From: Picocystis sp. L7
Lineage: Eukaryota; Chlorophyta; Picocystophyceae; Picocystales; Picocystaceae
NCBI GenBank assembly: GCA_020975725.1
Contig: QXJR01000013.1
Span: 434,001-498,000 of the forward strand
Length of the DNA stretch: 64,000 bases
Direction of reading: 5' to 3'
Position numbers and translations under genes: made by a program. The notes under the pieces were generated by a model. The model was not told where the DNA came from. It saw nothing but the letters and a program-made list of their open reading frames with translations, and did no database searches. Positions 10,084-19,672 of this stretch are shown piece by piece. Positions within the stretch are counted from its first letter, which is position 1. Every line of letters starts with the position of its first letter.

Positions 10084-10932
10084 ATGGGAACGGTGCACCA
10101 CGTTCGTGGTGGCGCAGCAGAACTCAGGAGGCACCTCTGCCGGAGGAACCTCGTCGTGGTGGACTGGAACGCGTCCTGGTGTGGACCCTGCAGGAGGGTG
10201 AAACCAGAAGTGGTGCGAATCGCACAGGAATGGCCCCAAGTGTGCTTCCTCGACGTACAGATCGACGCCAGCGAAGCCAACCAAACGCTGGCCACGGAAG
10301 CAGGCGTCAGAGCACTGCCCACCTTCCATTTTTACGTCATGGGAAAATTGGAAGCCAGCTTCACCGGAGGAGACGCCAGGCGCGTGGAGAACGAAACCAG
10401 GAAATGGGCACAGGAGCTGGAACAATACAAGAACGATCAGGAAGCTGTGGACATGGGAAACAAAGCAGCCACGGCCATGAGGCGTATGAAGGACGCCTGC
10501 TCTGACTACGGGAGGTTCGAAGAAGCAGCCAGGACATGTGCCAAGTTCGTCAACAATGCACTTGCACACCCAGACGAACCGAAATACCGAAGGGTACGTA
10601 TCGGCAATCGAGCCGTCCAAGAGAGGTTGGCGCACGTGGAAGGTGGGCTGGATGTCTTGAGAGCCTTCGGATTCGAAGACCAAACCGTTGAAGGAGAACA
10701 GTACCTCGTTCTCAATACAATTAGACCGTGCATGGGGCATGTCAAGAAGCAACTCGAGTTTGCCATCATGGCAGCATCAGTACAGAGACCATCCGTGGGG
10801 GGATCCCGACCTGCCAATGCTACGCCCAACGAAGAAAGCACGGAAGAATCCATGAGAGAACTGGTGGCAAAGCTGGCCCAGAACTTCCAAGAGTCGAATG
10901 GGGAAGGATCTGGCGCTGCAGGAGGTACGTAA
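10084..10932 (+). CDS. thioredoxin-PUB domain fusion protein
   Basis: Encodes 282 residues from the ATG at 10084. Residues about 1-105 are a thioredoxin fold with VVVDWNASWCGPCRRVKP (active site WCGPC near 33-37) and the cis-proline segment VRALPTFHFY. A helical linker follows. Residues about 165-240 look like a PUB/PUG domain: FVNNALAHPDEPKYRRVRIGN and VLRAFGFEDQ. PUB domains bind the C-terminal tail of the AAA ATPase p97/CDC48. A cytosolic link between thiol chemistry and CDC48-dependent protein turnover is inferred. No transit peptide is evident. The last codons read GGA-GGT-ACG-TAA; GTACGT also looks like a splice donor, so a further exon is possible but none was found before the next gene. 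Confidence 0.82.
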   Translation: MGTVHHVRGGAAELRRHLCRRNLVVVDWNASWCGPCRRVKPEVVRIAQEWPQVCFLDVQIDASEANQTLATEAGVRALPTFHFYVMGKLEASFTGGDARRVENETRKWAQELEQYKNDQEAVDMGNKAATAMRRMKDACSDYGRFEEAARTCAKFVNNALAHPDEPKYRRVRIGNRAVQERLAHVEGGLDVLRAFGFEDQTVEGEQYLVLNTIRPCMGHVKKQLEFAIMAASVQRPSVGGSRPANATPNEESTEESMRELVAKLAQNFQESNGEGSGAAGGT

Positions 10933-11060
10933 TCCATTCGTTTATTTGTTGTATGCGATGCGGATAGACCGTGCTACGACATGACCACACCCATCGCGCC
11001 CAGAAACGGATACCCGTCTCAAACAGAACCCTGCAATAAACAGCGCAGGCCTATCTTTTC

Positions 11061-12017
11061 TCAATCAAGCAGCAGCTCAGCTTCTAGCTCTGCGAGTGCA
11101 TCCGTAGGCAGCATGAGAAACGTGTCCAGGAACCCATCGTTTACCTTTGGCACGCGTGCTACTCCGGCGAGCTTGCAACTGCCTTCCTGGTTCCTCCTCT
11201 TTCCTCTCCCCTTCCGAAGGATTCCTTGCGAATCTTCGGTGGTCAAAGTGGTGGTCACCCGAAGAGGGGGTGCAGCGTAGAAGGAACCCATGGTGAACTT
11301 GAACTCGGCATCGAAATCAAGGTCTACGCGTCCTGTCTCGACGTCCACGGATCCTTCCAGGGACAGCGGTTCAATGGCGATACTCAGGAACGGAGGCAAG
11401 GGTAAGCCCAGTATCTTGGTGGTTTGTGTGTTGAGGGATGGGATGTACAGCTCATCTGCATCGAAACGAACCTGGTACGCGAGGACCTTCGCGTCACCTT
11501 CCACCAGCATTGCCTTGCCACGGCCCCCTCCTCCCGACGCGTTGTATCGGAAGTTTGGATACACCGACACGCCTAGCAGGCAACCTTCCTTCACTCGTAG
11601 CGTCGCAGTGCGCACATCTGGATGCGCAGAAGACGTCCATGTGCGAAGAAGCGACGTCCTCGACATGGTCCTTCGATCCAGATTTCCATCCAAGGAAAGG
11701 TTGGAGGTGGACATCCACACCGGAATGGGAAGATGGCAAGGAATGGAGATCCATCCGGGGGAACACAAGATGTACACTACCCAACCAAAACGTGCACGGA
11801 CATGCGGGTGGAAGCCTGCCAACGAACAAGAGGAAGTTGTATCCGCTCCCACTCCAGTGCAACCAAGGAAGAAGGAGGCTACGATGGACGTGAAATCACT
11901 CGGCCAAGGTTTCGTCCCACGTGGATGTCTAGGTATGGCTTGCGCCCGTTTCGTCGAGAATGTGCGTGAGGCCTTCAGGCAACGCGACATCTTGATGATG
12001 GTCGGCATGCATAGCAT
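11061..12017 (-). CDS. conserved protein of unknown function, probably plastid
   Basis: Encodes 318 residues from the first in-frame ATG (12017); 12008 and 11990 are alternatives. The N terminus is basic and Ser/Thr-rich (MSRCLKASRTFSTKRAQ) and would suit an organelle transit peptide. The C-terminal half, from VWMSTSNLSLDG onward, has the look of a conserved beta-rich domain: LPPFLSIAIEPLSLEGSVD, TGRVDLDFDAEF, APPLRVTTTLTTEDS, then CKLAGVARVPK and LMLPTDALAELEAEL. I do not recognise the family with certainty; the pattern reminds me of uncharacterised plant and algal plastid proteins. It converges on the thioredoxin-PUB gene, leaving only 128 bases between stops. Confidence 0.68.
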   Translation of the reverse strand: MLCMPTIIKMSRCLKASRTFSTKRAQAIPRHPRGTKPWPSDFTSIVASFFLGCTGVGADTTSSCSLAGFHPHVRARFGWVVYILCSPGWISIPCHLPIPVWMSTSNLSLDGNLDRRTMSRTSLLRTWTSSAHPDVRTATLRVKEGCLLGVSVYPNFRYNASGGGGRGKAMLVEGDAKVLAYQVRFDADELYIPSLNTQTTKILGLPLPPFLSIAIEPLSLEGSVDVETGRVDLDFDAEFKFTMGSFYAAPPLRVTTTLTTEDSQGILRKGRGKRRNQEGSCKLAGVARVPKVNDGFLDTFLMLPTDALAELEAELLLD

Positions 12018-13464
12018 AGGAAATCGGACGGCTACGAGACATTCACATCGTTTGTAAACCAAGCGAGGAAGCTCAACGATTCCAAATTTTGCTTGTCGAC
12101 ATGAAAGATAGATTGTTGGCGCAGGACCAACTATATCGGAGCTTATTGTGGCTTCGTCGTCGTCCGTCCATGGTCAATGAAACGCCCTAGCAACACTGTA
12201 AGCAAGCACGAGCGCATCACCCAAAGATGCAAATGCCGTCAACATGTGTCGTTCTTCTGCGTGCATGAAGCTCTTTGAGTGGTCGACGAATGCACGAGTA
12301 CTTGCAAATCCTAGAAGGTCGCGCTTGTACTAAAATTGACAATCTTTGACCCTTATCCAATGAAGGACCACTTTCCTCACGAGACAAAATCGGAAAGGAT
12401 TCGTTGTGACGGCCAATCGTGGGAATGGTATGGTGCTATGCAAGTGCAAACTGAAGAAAACCGAAGAAATCACGAAAAATTCTCGCTTTAGTAGTCGTTG
12501 CTGAACTTCAAATCATCGCAATCACTTGAAGTGATCTATGAAGGACGAACAAACTTTGTAAACGATCGGGCTCGCTTGCCATCTTCGATTTCTCCCATTC
12601 TTGTTGTTGACGTTCTCCGTGTTGTTGTATGGATTGTTGTGCGCGTGACTTCAAGCCTCCACCATTTTGCAAAGTTTCGTGTGGCCACATGACAAGTAGA
12701 AGGTCCTTTCGACGGGTCATGTGCACAATCATCGTCACGGGTACACGGTCCTCTCTGAACGAGCATCGTGTTTCGAAAGGCGGACGCGTTTGTTCCGGTG
12801 TGAAAGATGCGAGAAGGTGGGAGTCCTCCCATGCAGAGGAGACGTAGCATCGCGAGCCCTCACAAGGTCGTCCAATGGCTAGGCCTCCCATCGGCCCAAC
12901 TGGGCACGGAGAAAGGGCGTTGCACCTTTTTTGTTTGGCTGCGATCTTTCCTGTTTCGATTTCCACCCGCACCGTTCGTCTTTCGTCTCGTGGTGGCGTC
13001 TTGCAACGTGCGTGGTGTCCACGGGAAGGTCGACGGTCCTCCAACCGTCGGTTTCTCGAATATTCGCATCGCATTCGCATGGGAGCGTTCGCTCTCGTCC
13101 ACACGATCGTTCCCACCGCGTCCCGCCGAGGACTTCGGAACTGATTCGTCAGTCGTCCTCGTCAGTTCCTGTTCGTTTCGCCTCCTCCCCTTCCTTCTCT
13201 TCCCGACTGTTTTCCCGTTCGATCGGACGCCCTGCCCTTCGATCCCCTTTCACGCCCTGGAATCCTTCCCTTTCGAACCGTCGCGGTGGTCCCAGGACCT
13301 CGCCCGCCGCCTCCATGCCCCCCCCCTTGTGCCGCACCCCCTCCCTCCCTCCGCCCCTCTCGTTTCCTCTGCGGTCTCTGTCCCCTTCGCGGTCCCTGGT
13401 GGGGGCTGGGAACCCGATACGGTGGGCCATTCCTTCGCGCATCGATTCGCGTCCAACCGCAGCC
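12018..13464. other. intergenic region upstream of ABCF
   Basis: This 1.4-kb divergent spacer is AT-richer in its first half (12060-12700) and pyrimidine-rich towards the ABCF start (13140-13400), as expected for a 5' leader. No gene, repeat or RNA was recognised. Open frames here encode no recognisable domain. Confidence 0.45.
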
Positions 13465-15318
13465 ATGCCGCCGAAGAACAAGAACAAGAAGTTCTTGGCG
13501 AAGCAGAAGGCGCTGGAAGAAGCCAAGGCGAAGGAGAGGGAGATGGCCAACGGGAACGGGAACGCGCATCGGGATCCAGACCGACGTCCCACGGCGGAAG
13601 AGCTGGGGTTCTTCATCCGGAGCGGACCGGATGCAGCCAGGAGGGAGAACTTGTGCATGGACATGGAGATCGAAGGCGTCACGCTGTACGCTGGGAGCCA
13701 GGAACTCATCAGCAGCGCCACGTTGAAGCTCTCGCACGGGACCAAGTACGGACTGATCGGCAGGAACGGGGTGGGAAAGAGCACCATGCTGCGTGCCATC
13801 AATGCCAGGACCATCCCCATACCCAACTTCATCTTTGTCATCCATGTGGAGCAGGAAATTGCCGGAGATGACACCACAGCACTCAATGCAGTGCTCCAAG
13901 TGGACAAAGAAAGGGAGTGGCTGCTGGCAAAGGAAAAAGAACTGCTCGCCAAGCCAGTGGACGAGCCCGAAGGACCCATCTCGCTCAACGAAGTCTACGA
14001 GAGGCTGGAAGAGCTGGACAGCGACTCCGCGGAATCCAGGGCCGCAAGCGTCCTTCATGGGCTCGGATTCGATGACGAGATGCAGAACAAGAAGACCAAG
14101 GAGTTCAGTGGTGGATGGAGGATGCGCATCGCCCTGGCTCAAGCGCTGTTCCTGGAACCAGACCTGCTGCTGTTGGACGAGCCCACCAATCACTTAGACG
14201 TGAATGCACTCACTTGGTTGGAAGAATTCTTGAACGAATGGGAGAAGACCGTGATCATCGTGTCACACGATCGAGGCTTCCTGAACAACGTGACGAGACA
14301 AACAATTTTCTTGCACCACAAAAGGCTCCTCTACTACGGAGGAAACTACGATACATTTTTGAAAGTGCGGGCCGATCAGAAGGCCAACCAGATGGCCACC
14401 AGGGCCCAGCAGGACAGGACAGAAGCGCAACTCAAACAATTCATTGCAAGGTTCGGCCAGGGACACAAGAAGATGGCGAAGCAGGCGCAGTCGCGTCAGA
14501 AAAAGCTGGCCAAGCTTCAAGATGTCATGGTGGACGTGGACTACGACGATCCCTATTTGAAGTTGGACTTTCCTAGTGCAACGTACTTGCCTCCTCCATG
14601 TGTCAGCGTGATGAGCGTTGCCTTTGGTTACGACGAGGACAAGCCCCCTCTGTACAAAAACCTAGAGTTTGGAGTGGACATGGACAGTCGTGTTGCTGTT
14701 GTAGGACCCAATGGTGCTGGTAAATCCACATTTTTGAAATTGCTGGAGGGAGACATTGTCCCGACAGAAGGATGGATCAGCCGCCACACGAAGTTGAGGC
14801 TCGCCAGATTTTCTCAGCACCATATGGAAATGATGGACACAAGTGTCGACAGCGTGACTCACATGAGGCGGCTCGACAAGAACATGAGCGTTGAAGAAGC
14901 AAGGAGGTACCTGGGTGGGTTTGGATTGACAGGAGAGCTGGCCGTGAAGCCGATCAAGTTGTTGAGTGGAGGACAGAAGAGTCGCATTGCATTTGCAGAG
15001 TTGGCGTGGCGCAAGCCTCACATTATGCTTCTGGATGAGCCTACCAATCACTTGGACATAGAAACGATCGAGGCGCTTGCGTATGCATTGAACAAGTTTG
15101 AAGGGGGCGTTGTCCTTGTTTCCCACGACGAAAGATTGATCAGCTTGGTTGCGGACGAGCTGTGGATTGTGAATAAGGGTAAGAAGGGTAAGCCTGGATA
15201 CGTGGAGGTTTTCGATGGATCGTTCGATGAGTACAAGACCAGGCTACGCAAGGACTTTGAGAAGAAGGAGCTTGCAAAGAAGGAGCCCGTGAGGAACCGT
15301 CGACGAGTTTTGCAATGA
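13465..15318 (+). CDS. ABCF-family ATPase (GCN20-like)
   Basis: Encodes 617 residues with two ATP-binding cassettes and no membrane segment, the ABCF plan. The Lys-rich start MPPKNKNKKFLAKQKALEEAK fits the ATG at 13465. Cassette 1 has Walker A GRNGVGKST (99-107), signature FSGGWRMR and Walker B LLLLDEPTNHLD. The charged ABCF linker (about 310-360) follows. Cassette 2 has GPNGAGKST, signature LSGGQKSR and IMLLDEPTNHLD. ABCF proteins bind ribosomes; GCN20/ABCF relatives act in translation control or ribosome rescue. Which eukaryotic subgroup (ABCF1, 2 or 3) cannot be settled by eye; the short N terminus fits ABCF2-like forms best. Both cassettes look catalytically complete. A TGTAA word lies about 8 bases after the stop, a common green-algal polyadenylation signal. 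Confidence 0.93.
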   Translation: MPPKNKNKKFLAKQKALEEAKAKEREMANGNGNAHRDPDRRPTAEELGFFIRSGPDAARRENLCMDMEIEGVTLYAGSQELISSATLKLSHGTKYGLIGRNGVGKSTMLRAINARTIPIPNFIFVIHVEQEIAGDDTTALNAVLQVDKEREWLLAKEKELLAKPVDEPEGPISLNEVYERLEELDSDSAESRAASVLHGLGFDDEMQNKKTKEFSGGWRMRIALAQALFLEPDLLLLDEPTNHLDVNALTWLEEFLNEWEKTVIIVSHDRGFLNNVTRQTIFLHHKRLLYYGGNYDTFLKVRADQKANQMATRAQQDRTEAQLKQFIARFGQGHKKMAKQAQSRQKKLAKLQDVMVDVDYDDPYLKLDFPSATYLPPPCVSVMSVAFGYDEDKPPLYKNLEFGVDMDSRVAVVGPNGAGKSTFLKLLEGDIVPTEGWISRHTKLRLARFSQHHMEMMDTSVDSVTHMRRLDKNMSVEEARRYLGGFGLTGELAVKPIKLLSGGQKSRIAFAELAWRKPHIMLLDEPTNHLDIETIEALAYALNKFEGGVVLVSHDERLISLVADELWIVNKGKKGKPGYVEVFDGSFDEYKTRLRKDFEKKELAKKEPVRNRRRVLQ

Positions 15319-15801
15319 GAATTTTGTGTAACTTTTTGCCTCTTGTTTTCGCTCGTGTGTGCTACCGTGGCATTCCGATGGATCGATGCATGGACGTTCA
15401 CCAATGCCTTGTGATTGTGGGCATTGTGATGGCAACTTTGCCTCTTGGACACGAAACACAGGTCTCCTTTCCGGGTCCCTGAACCGGGCACACGTCCATC
15501 ACGCGTCGAGGATCGTCCCCTGCGACCCTCTCACCCGCGGGCGAATCCTCTGCGGGTGATGTGGACGTGGGGCACGTCGACTCGACGTCGACTCGAGTCG
15601 TGTCGATACGGCGCATCGCGAGCGCACGTTTCCATCCGGACCGCAAGCTTCCTCTGCATCGATCGCGCGCTCGATAGTTCCAGGAGGTGGTGGATCACGT
15701 TTGACGTGGTGGGCATCCTTCCATTCGCGCCTTGGAACCTGGTGGAATCGACATTGGGAACCTCTCGGAAAGGAACGGAGTGTGTCACTGCGAATTCGAG
15801 G
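15319..15801. other. short tandem spacer with palindromic GTCGAC words
   Basis: This spacer holds the 3' region of ABCF and the leader of the next gene. A cluster of overlapping palindromes (GTCGACTCGACGTCGACTCG and neighbours) lies at about 15573-15605. The frame of the next gene is open back to 15445 but the added residues do not look conserved. Confidence 0.4.
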
Positions 15802-16788
15802 ATGAGTGCAGTTGGTCCGAAGACAGCGTTGGCCGAAACAGACGCAGATGGTGCGTTCAAGAGGACGCCTTCCTCTTTCAGAGATCGCGTGACGGCCCGT
15901 GGTGGAAGGTTCAAGGCCGCACCTGGTCGATACCACCTGTACGTGTCCTTGGCTTGTCCATGGGCAAGCAGATGCCTGGCAGCCTTGGCCATCAAAGGAC
16001 TGGAAGAAACCATCGGAGTGTCGGTGACCGAACCCACGTGGAGGAAGACCAAGCCTGACGATCCACAGGACAAGCATATGGGATGGGTGTTTGCACCGGG
16101 AGGGGACAAGCTCAAAGACAGGCCCACCATACGAACACTGTACGAGGAAGTGACCGCCACTGCAACCAAATACACCGTGCCTCTGCTGTGGTGCACGGTG
16201 GAAAACACGATTGTGAACAATGAATCAGAGGACATCGTCAGGATGCTCAATACGGAGTTCAACGAGTTTGCGAAGATGCCTGGTATTGACCTTTACCCAG
16301 AGGACCTGAGGGAGCAAATCGACGGAATCAACGCTTGGACGTATCCTTCCATCAACAATGGTGTCTATCGTTGCGGGTTTGCAACCAGTCAAGACGCGTA
16401 TGAACAGGCCTTCGATGAACTGTTCGAGGCCCTCGATCGGTGTGAAGAGATTTTGTCTGGAAGTAGGTTCCTGTGTGGCAACCGTTTCACAGAGGCGGAT
16501 CTTAGGCTTTTCATGACGCTCATTCGCTTCGACGAGGTGTACGTCGTGTACTTTAAAACCAACAAGAAAATGATGCGAGAGTATCCAAACCTCTTCAATT
16601 ACATCAAGGATATTTATCAGATCCCTGGTGTGGCGAAGACAGTTAGCATGGACCACATCAAAAGGCATTATTTCACCTCTCACCCTGTCCTCAATGCGTA
16701 TGGTATCATACCAAAGGGATACCCAATGGACTACACAAGTGCTCATGACCGTGAGAGGCTTGGTCCCATTGAGGGGCTTGGGAGTTGA
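15802..16788 (+). CDS. glutathionyl-hydroquinone reductase (GST Xi / ECM4 family)
   Basis: Encodes 328 residues. The start MSAVGPKTALAETDADGAFKRTPSSFRD and the block GRYHLYVSLACPWASRCL are typical of the YqjG/ECM4 family, and C52 of CPWA is the catalytic cysteine that forms the mixed disulfide with glutathione. Further family blocks are VTEPTW, TVPLLWCTVENTIVNNESEDIVRML, INAWTYPSINNGVYRCGFATSQDAYE and FLCGNRFTEADLRLFMTLIRFDEVYVVYFK. These enzymes reduce glutathionyl-hydroquinones to hydroquinones in the cytosol or plastid. The length agrees with the family. No transit peptide is obvious. It converges on the SET gene with 135 bases between stops. Confidence 0.93.
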   Translation: MSAVGPKTALAETDADGAFKRTPSSFRDRVTARGGRFKAAPGRYHLYVSLACPWASRCLAALAIKGLEETIGVSVTEPTWRKTKPDDPQDKHMGWVFAPGGDKLKDRPTIRTLYEEVTATATKYTVPLLWCTVENTIVNNESEDIVRMLNTEFNEFAKMPGIDLYPEDLREQIDGINAWTYPSINNGVYRCGFATSQDAYEQAFDELFEALDRCEEILSGSRFLCGNRFTEADLRLFMTLIRFDEVYVVYFKTNKKMMREYPNLFNYIKDIYQIPGVAKTVSMDHIKRHYFTSHPVLNAYGIIPKGYPMDYTSAHDRERLGPIEGLGS

Positions 16789-16923
16789 GGAGAACGGACT
16801 TCAATGCCTGACAGGGAAGTGATGTGTGCATGCTCTGCGACTGAAAACGGTGGTCGGATCGTAAAAAATTGGGAAAGCTTTGTTACCCTTAACATGTTAT
16901 TGAAGCAACACTGCAAGGTCCCG

Positions 16924-19296
16924 TCATTTGCTTTTGCATACCTTGCACTGGCAGTTTGCAATCTCGTGGCCGTAATTCAAGGTTAGTTCTTCGCCTTTTT
17001 CGATATCCCTTCGAGAGAAGAACACAACACGAGGCGCACGCTCATCCTGGTGCTGATCACCCGCGAGCGCCATGCGAGCCACGAGAAGAGCACCGGTTTT
17101 TCCATTGGAAAAGGTTGCAGTGTTCTCAAGGTTTTCTTCCTCCTTCGTTTTGCAACAATGATTGACAAAACTAGCCACATTTCCTCTCTTGCTTGCATCA
17201 AGTGTAAGTGACCCAACCACCTGGCTGTGCTTCAGACTAAACAGGTACCGTGTCCTAACATTGTCAGCTTCAGCTGCTTCTCTTTCAGTAAGAAGTTCGC
17301 CGACATACTCCATGACAGCCACGCCTCTGGGTATAGCGCACTCTGCAAAGACACCCCATCCCACCTCGGAAGAAACGAACCTCACCGAGACAGGGAAAGC
17401 ACACGACCCCAGCGTTTGATTAAAGGTGCGGCCTACTACACGATTTTGACAAAGTGTGGGGTTGCATTCGCACATCGGATTGCATTCCCTGATGACCTGA
17501 AAAGTGAGTCCCTTGGGTGTGACCTTTCCATCCTTCGTGTATGCACACTCCCCGTGCTCTGGTGCACAACCACAGCCCGAGTCACAAGCACTCATGCAAC
17601 TACCCCCTGTGCAAAACTTTGTAAAGACCTGAAATGCCAAACGCGGTATGATAGCCTTGTAGTTCTTCACGAGGGAAGAGTTGATGTACCTTAAGTTGCC
17701 AATGGAGTCAAACCTCTTCTTCAAGTCAGGCGGACCAAGCACAGGGATGCTGCCTATTCTAGGCTCTCTCCCCGCACTTAGATCATCCATCAGGCACTCG
17801 TGTGGTGCATCCAGGTCCAGGGTTGCTTCTGATCCACCCTTCTCTTCTTCATCCAGCAGATTCTCCAACACAACATGTCCTGCTCTATGGACCGAACGGG
17901 GACAGGGCGCTGTCCGTCGCCCCGTGCTATCACCTGCAGGGACATTGGACCCTGGAGCTCTCTTCATAGCAATGGACTGTTGCAACGACCGCTTTTCATT
18001 GGTATCTGACTCATCTACACAGATTTCATGTCCACGGGAAGGCCTGGCACGTTGCATGGTGTCCGTCCCGTCAGACTCCGGTTGCTTTTCTTCTGTTTCC
18101 GAGTCTGAGCTTTCCTCGCCAGAACTAGAGGATGCATTCGAAGCTCCCCGTCGTGTTCTTCTGACGTCTCTCATCGGATTATTGGGATCGGCAACCATCC
18201 TGCTCCCAAACTGGGCCATGATGCGCCGGTTTTCCAGCTCCTTGTCCTGTTCGCGTACGACCCTTGCAATCGTTCTTTCTTCTTGTTTCTGGGATGCTAG
18301 AAAGGTCTTCTTTTCTTGCACTTTATCCTGTGCAGATTCAGAGAGAATTTTGATGGCCACTTCGTCTGGTTGTCCTTCTATGCGGCTTATAAGCTCGGTC
18401 GTGTTCATGACCCATTCGTTCTGGAAGGTCTGCCTGACGCCCGCATTCAACCTTTCCGAATGGCATTCCAATCGAACGGGATAGGACGCAATCATGGCGA
18501 GGAAGAGCATCCTGAAGGAGCAGTTTTCTGCGAAGACGCACTCGATCATTTTCACCATGTCTGCTTTGTCATCGGGGATCAAGTTCCTTTGGTCTATCAG
18601 GTACTGCAGAAGTCTGCGCTCTTCAGGAGTTGTGTCCTCCCATTGCATGAGAGCTTCCCACATCTGTGCCCCTTGCGCGATTTCTTGTTTTGCATCGAAC
18701 TGGCCGCTGTGCGTGTCTATCCTCTCTTGTTCGCTCTGGCTGGACCCTTCTTTGGATTTTGGGTTGGCTCCGGATGCGTTTCCTCCATTCGTTTCCGGAG
18801 CACTTTCTGCAGGTGGCACAAGGGACGAAGAGGCCAACTCCTTCTCTTTCATTCTGTGCTGTTCCGCATGGATCTCGTTGGTGTCCCATTCCCTTTCCCA
18901 CGGCGTTGGTGTTTCTTGGTCCACTTTTTGGAGGATTTCAGAAGGTGGCACAGGTGCCTTTCTGGTCCCGCTTGGTCCTGCTTCGTCCGTCGCGATCCGC
19001 GGAAAGGCTTGCGTTTCGTACTCTTCGCGTGTCCTTTTGTTCGTTCCTTCCCTTTCCATTCCGACTTCGTCGTCTTGTGCGCATCCGACGGTCGCTTCGA
19101 GCACGTCCTCGTGCACCCTCAAATCCTCCTCCTCCGTCGGTCCAGCTTCGTGGACCACTTTCTCTTCCATTGCTCGTGCGCCTCCCACCGCCACGTGCAC
19201 GTCTTCCGTCGTCTTTTCGTAGGCACGTGCAACGCCTCCGCCCTCCTCCTCCTCCTCCGAAGAAGAGGAGGAGAGTTCGATCACGATCTCGCGCAT
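16924..19296 (-). CDS. SET-domain histone lysine methyltransferase, H3K9-type
   Basis: Encodes 790 residues from the ATG at 19296. The N-terminal two thirds is acidic and disordered, with SSSSSEEEEEGGG at the start and phospho-type Ser/Asp/Glu runs later. A helical block lies near 230-360. A cysteine-rich pre-SET domain follows (about 545-625; CDSGCGCAPEHGECAY, CNPMCECNPTLCQNRVV). The SET domain spans about 630-775: GWGVFAECAIPRGVAVMEYVGELL, RYLF, FVNHCC and GEELTLNYGHE. It ends in a minimal post-SET CQCKVC. This arrangement is that of Suv39/SUVH-type H3K9 methyltransferases, but no SRA/YDG or chromo domain was seen. The usual NHSC is NHCC here. The upstream 200 bases carry five TTAA(C/G) elements. 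Confidence 0.87.
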   Translation of the reverse strand: MREIVIELSSSSSEEEEEGGGVARAYEKTTEDVHVAVGGARAMEEKVVHEAGPTEEEDLRVHEDVLEATVGCAQDDEVGMEREGTNKRTREEYETQAFPRIATDEAGPSGTRKAPVPPSEILQKVDQETPTPWEREWDTNEIHAEQHRMKEKELASSSLVPPAESAPETNGGNASGANPKSKEGSSQSEQERIDTHSGQFDAKQEIAQGAQMWEALMQWEDTTPEERRLLQYLIDQRNLIPDDKADMVKMIECVFAENCSFRMLFLAMIASYPVRLECHSERLNAGVRQTFQNEWVMNTTELISRIEGQPDEVAIKILSESAQDKVQEKKTFLASQKQEERTIARVVREQDKELENRRIMAQFGSRMVADPNNPMRDVRRTRRGASNASSSSGEESSDSETEEKQPESDGTDTMQRARPSRGHEICVDESDTNEKRSLQQSIAMKRAPGSNVPAGDSTGRRTAPCPRSVHRAGHVVLENLLDEEEKGGSEATLDLDAPHECLMDDLSAGREPRIGSIPVLGPPDLKKRFDSIGNLRYINSSLVKNYKAIIPRLAFQVFTKFCTGGSCMSACDSGCGCAPEHGECAYTKDGKVTPKGLTFQVIRECNPMCECNPTLCQNRVVGRTFNQTLGSCAFPVSVRFVSSEVGWGVFAECAIPRGVAVMEYVGELLTEREAAEADNVRTRYLFSLKHSQVVGSLTLDASKRGNVASFVNHCCKTKEEENLENTATFSNGKTGALLVARMALAGDQHQDERAPRVVFFSRRDIEKGEELTLNYGHEIANCQCKVCKSK

Positions 19297-19672
19297 CGCG
19301 AAGCGCGAAGCAATGGAATGGACCACCACGCTCCAAAGTTAACCTCGTGTTTACTCCCTCTTTCGAGGGAGGATCGAGAGGAAAGGCGAAGGTTAAGCGA
19401 TGTTCAGCCACGACCCAGGAATCGAGCTTAAGTTAAGTGGTTTCTCGGGAGGGTCGGGGAGAGGGATTGGAAATTAACCGGGAGTTAAGTGCATGGGGGA
19501 TGGATCGACGGGTCTCTTCCGGGTTCAAAGGGGGATTGACCGAGGGATTTGAAAGGGCGAAGGCCCCATGAACCGGGGGGAACCGAGGACACAACCGAGA
19601 AGCAGTTGGAGGTGTGCCACGAACAAAGGGAAGAGTGAATGATGCATCCTGCCCTAACACAAGTGCAAACGT
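19297..19672. promoter_or_regulatory. promoter of the SET gene, TTAA(C/G) cluster
   Basis: Within 160 bases there are GTTAAC (19338-19343), GTTAAG (19392-19397), CTTAAGTTAAG (ending 19437), ATTAAC (19473-19478) and GTTAAG (19484-19489), together with TTTCGAGGGAGG (19370-19381). This is the densest cluster of the recurrent motif apart from that at 41.2-41.3 kb. The role is inferred from position only. Confidence 0.55.

Noticed and set aside
9112-10752. 546-codon open frame on the minus strand over the thioredoxin-PUB gene
   Set aside because: It is antisense to a gene with an intact WCGPC active site; the translation is Ser/His/Leu-rich and spans a minisatellite.
10915-10935. Splice donor GTACGT at the end of the thioredoxin-PUB gene
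   Set aside because: No CTGAC box or acceptor-exon was found before the converging gene, and the reading frame ends in a proper stop there.
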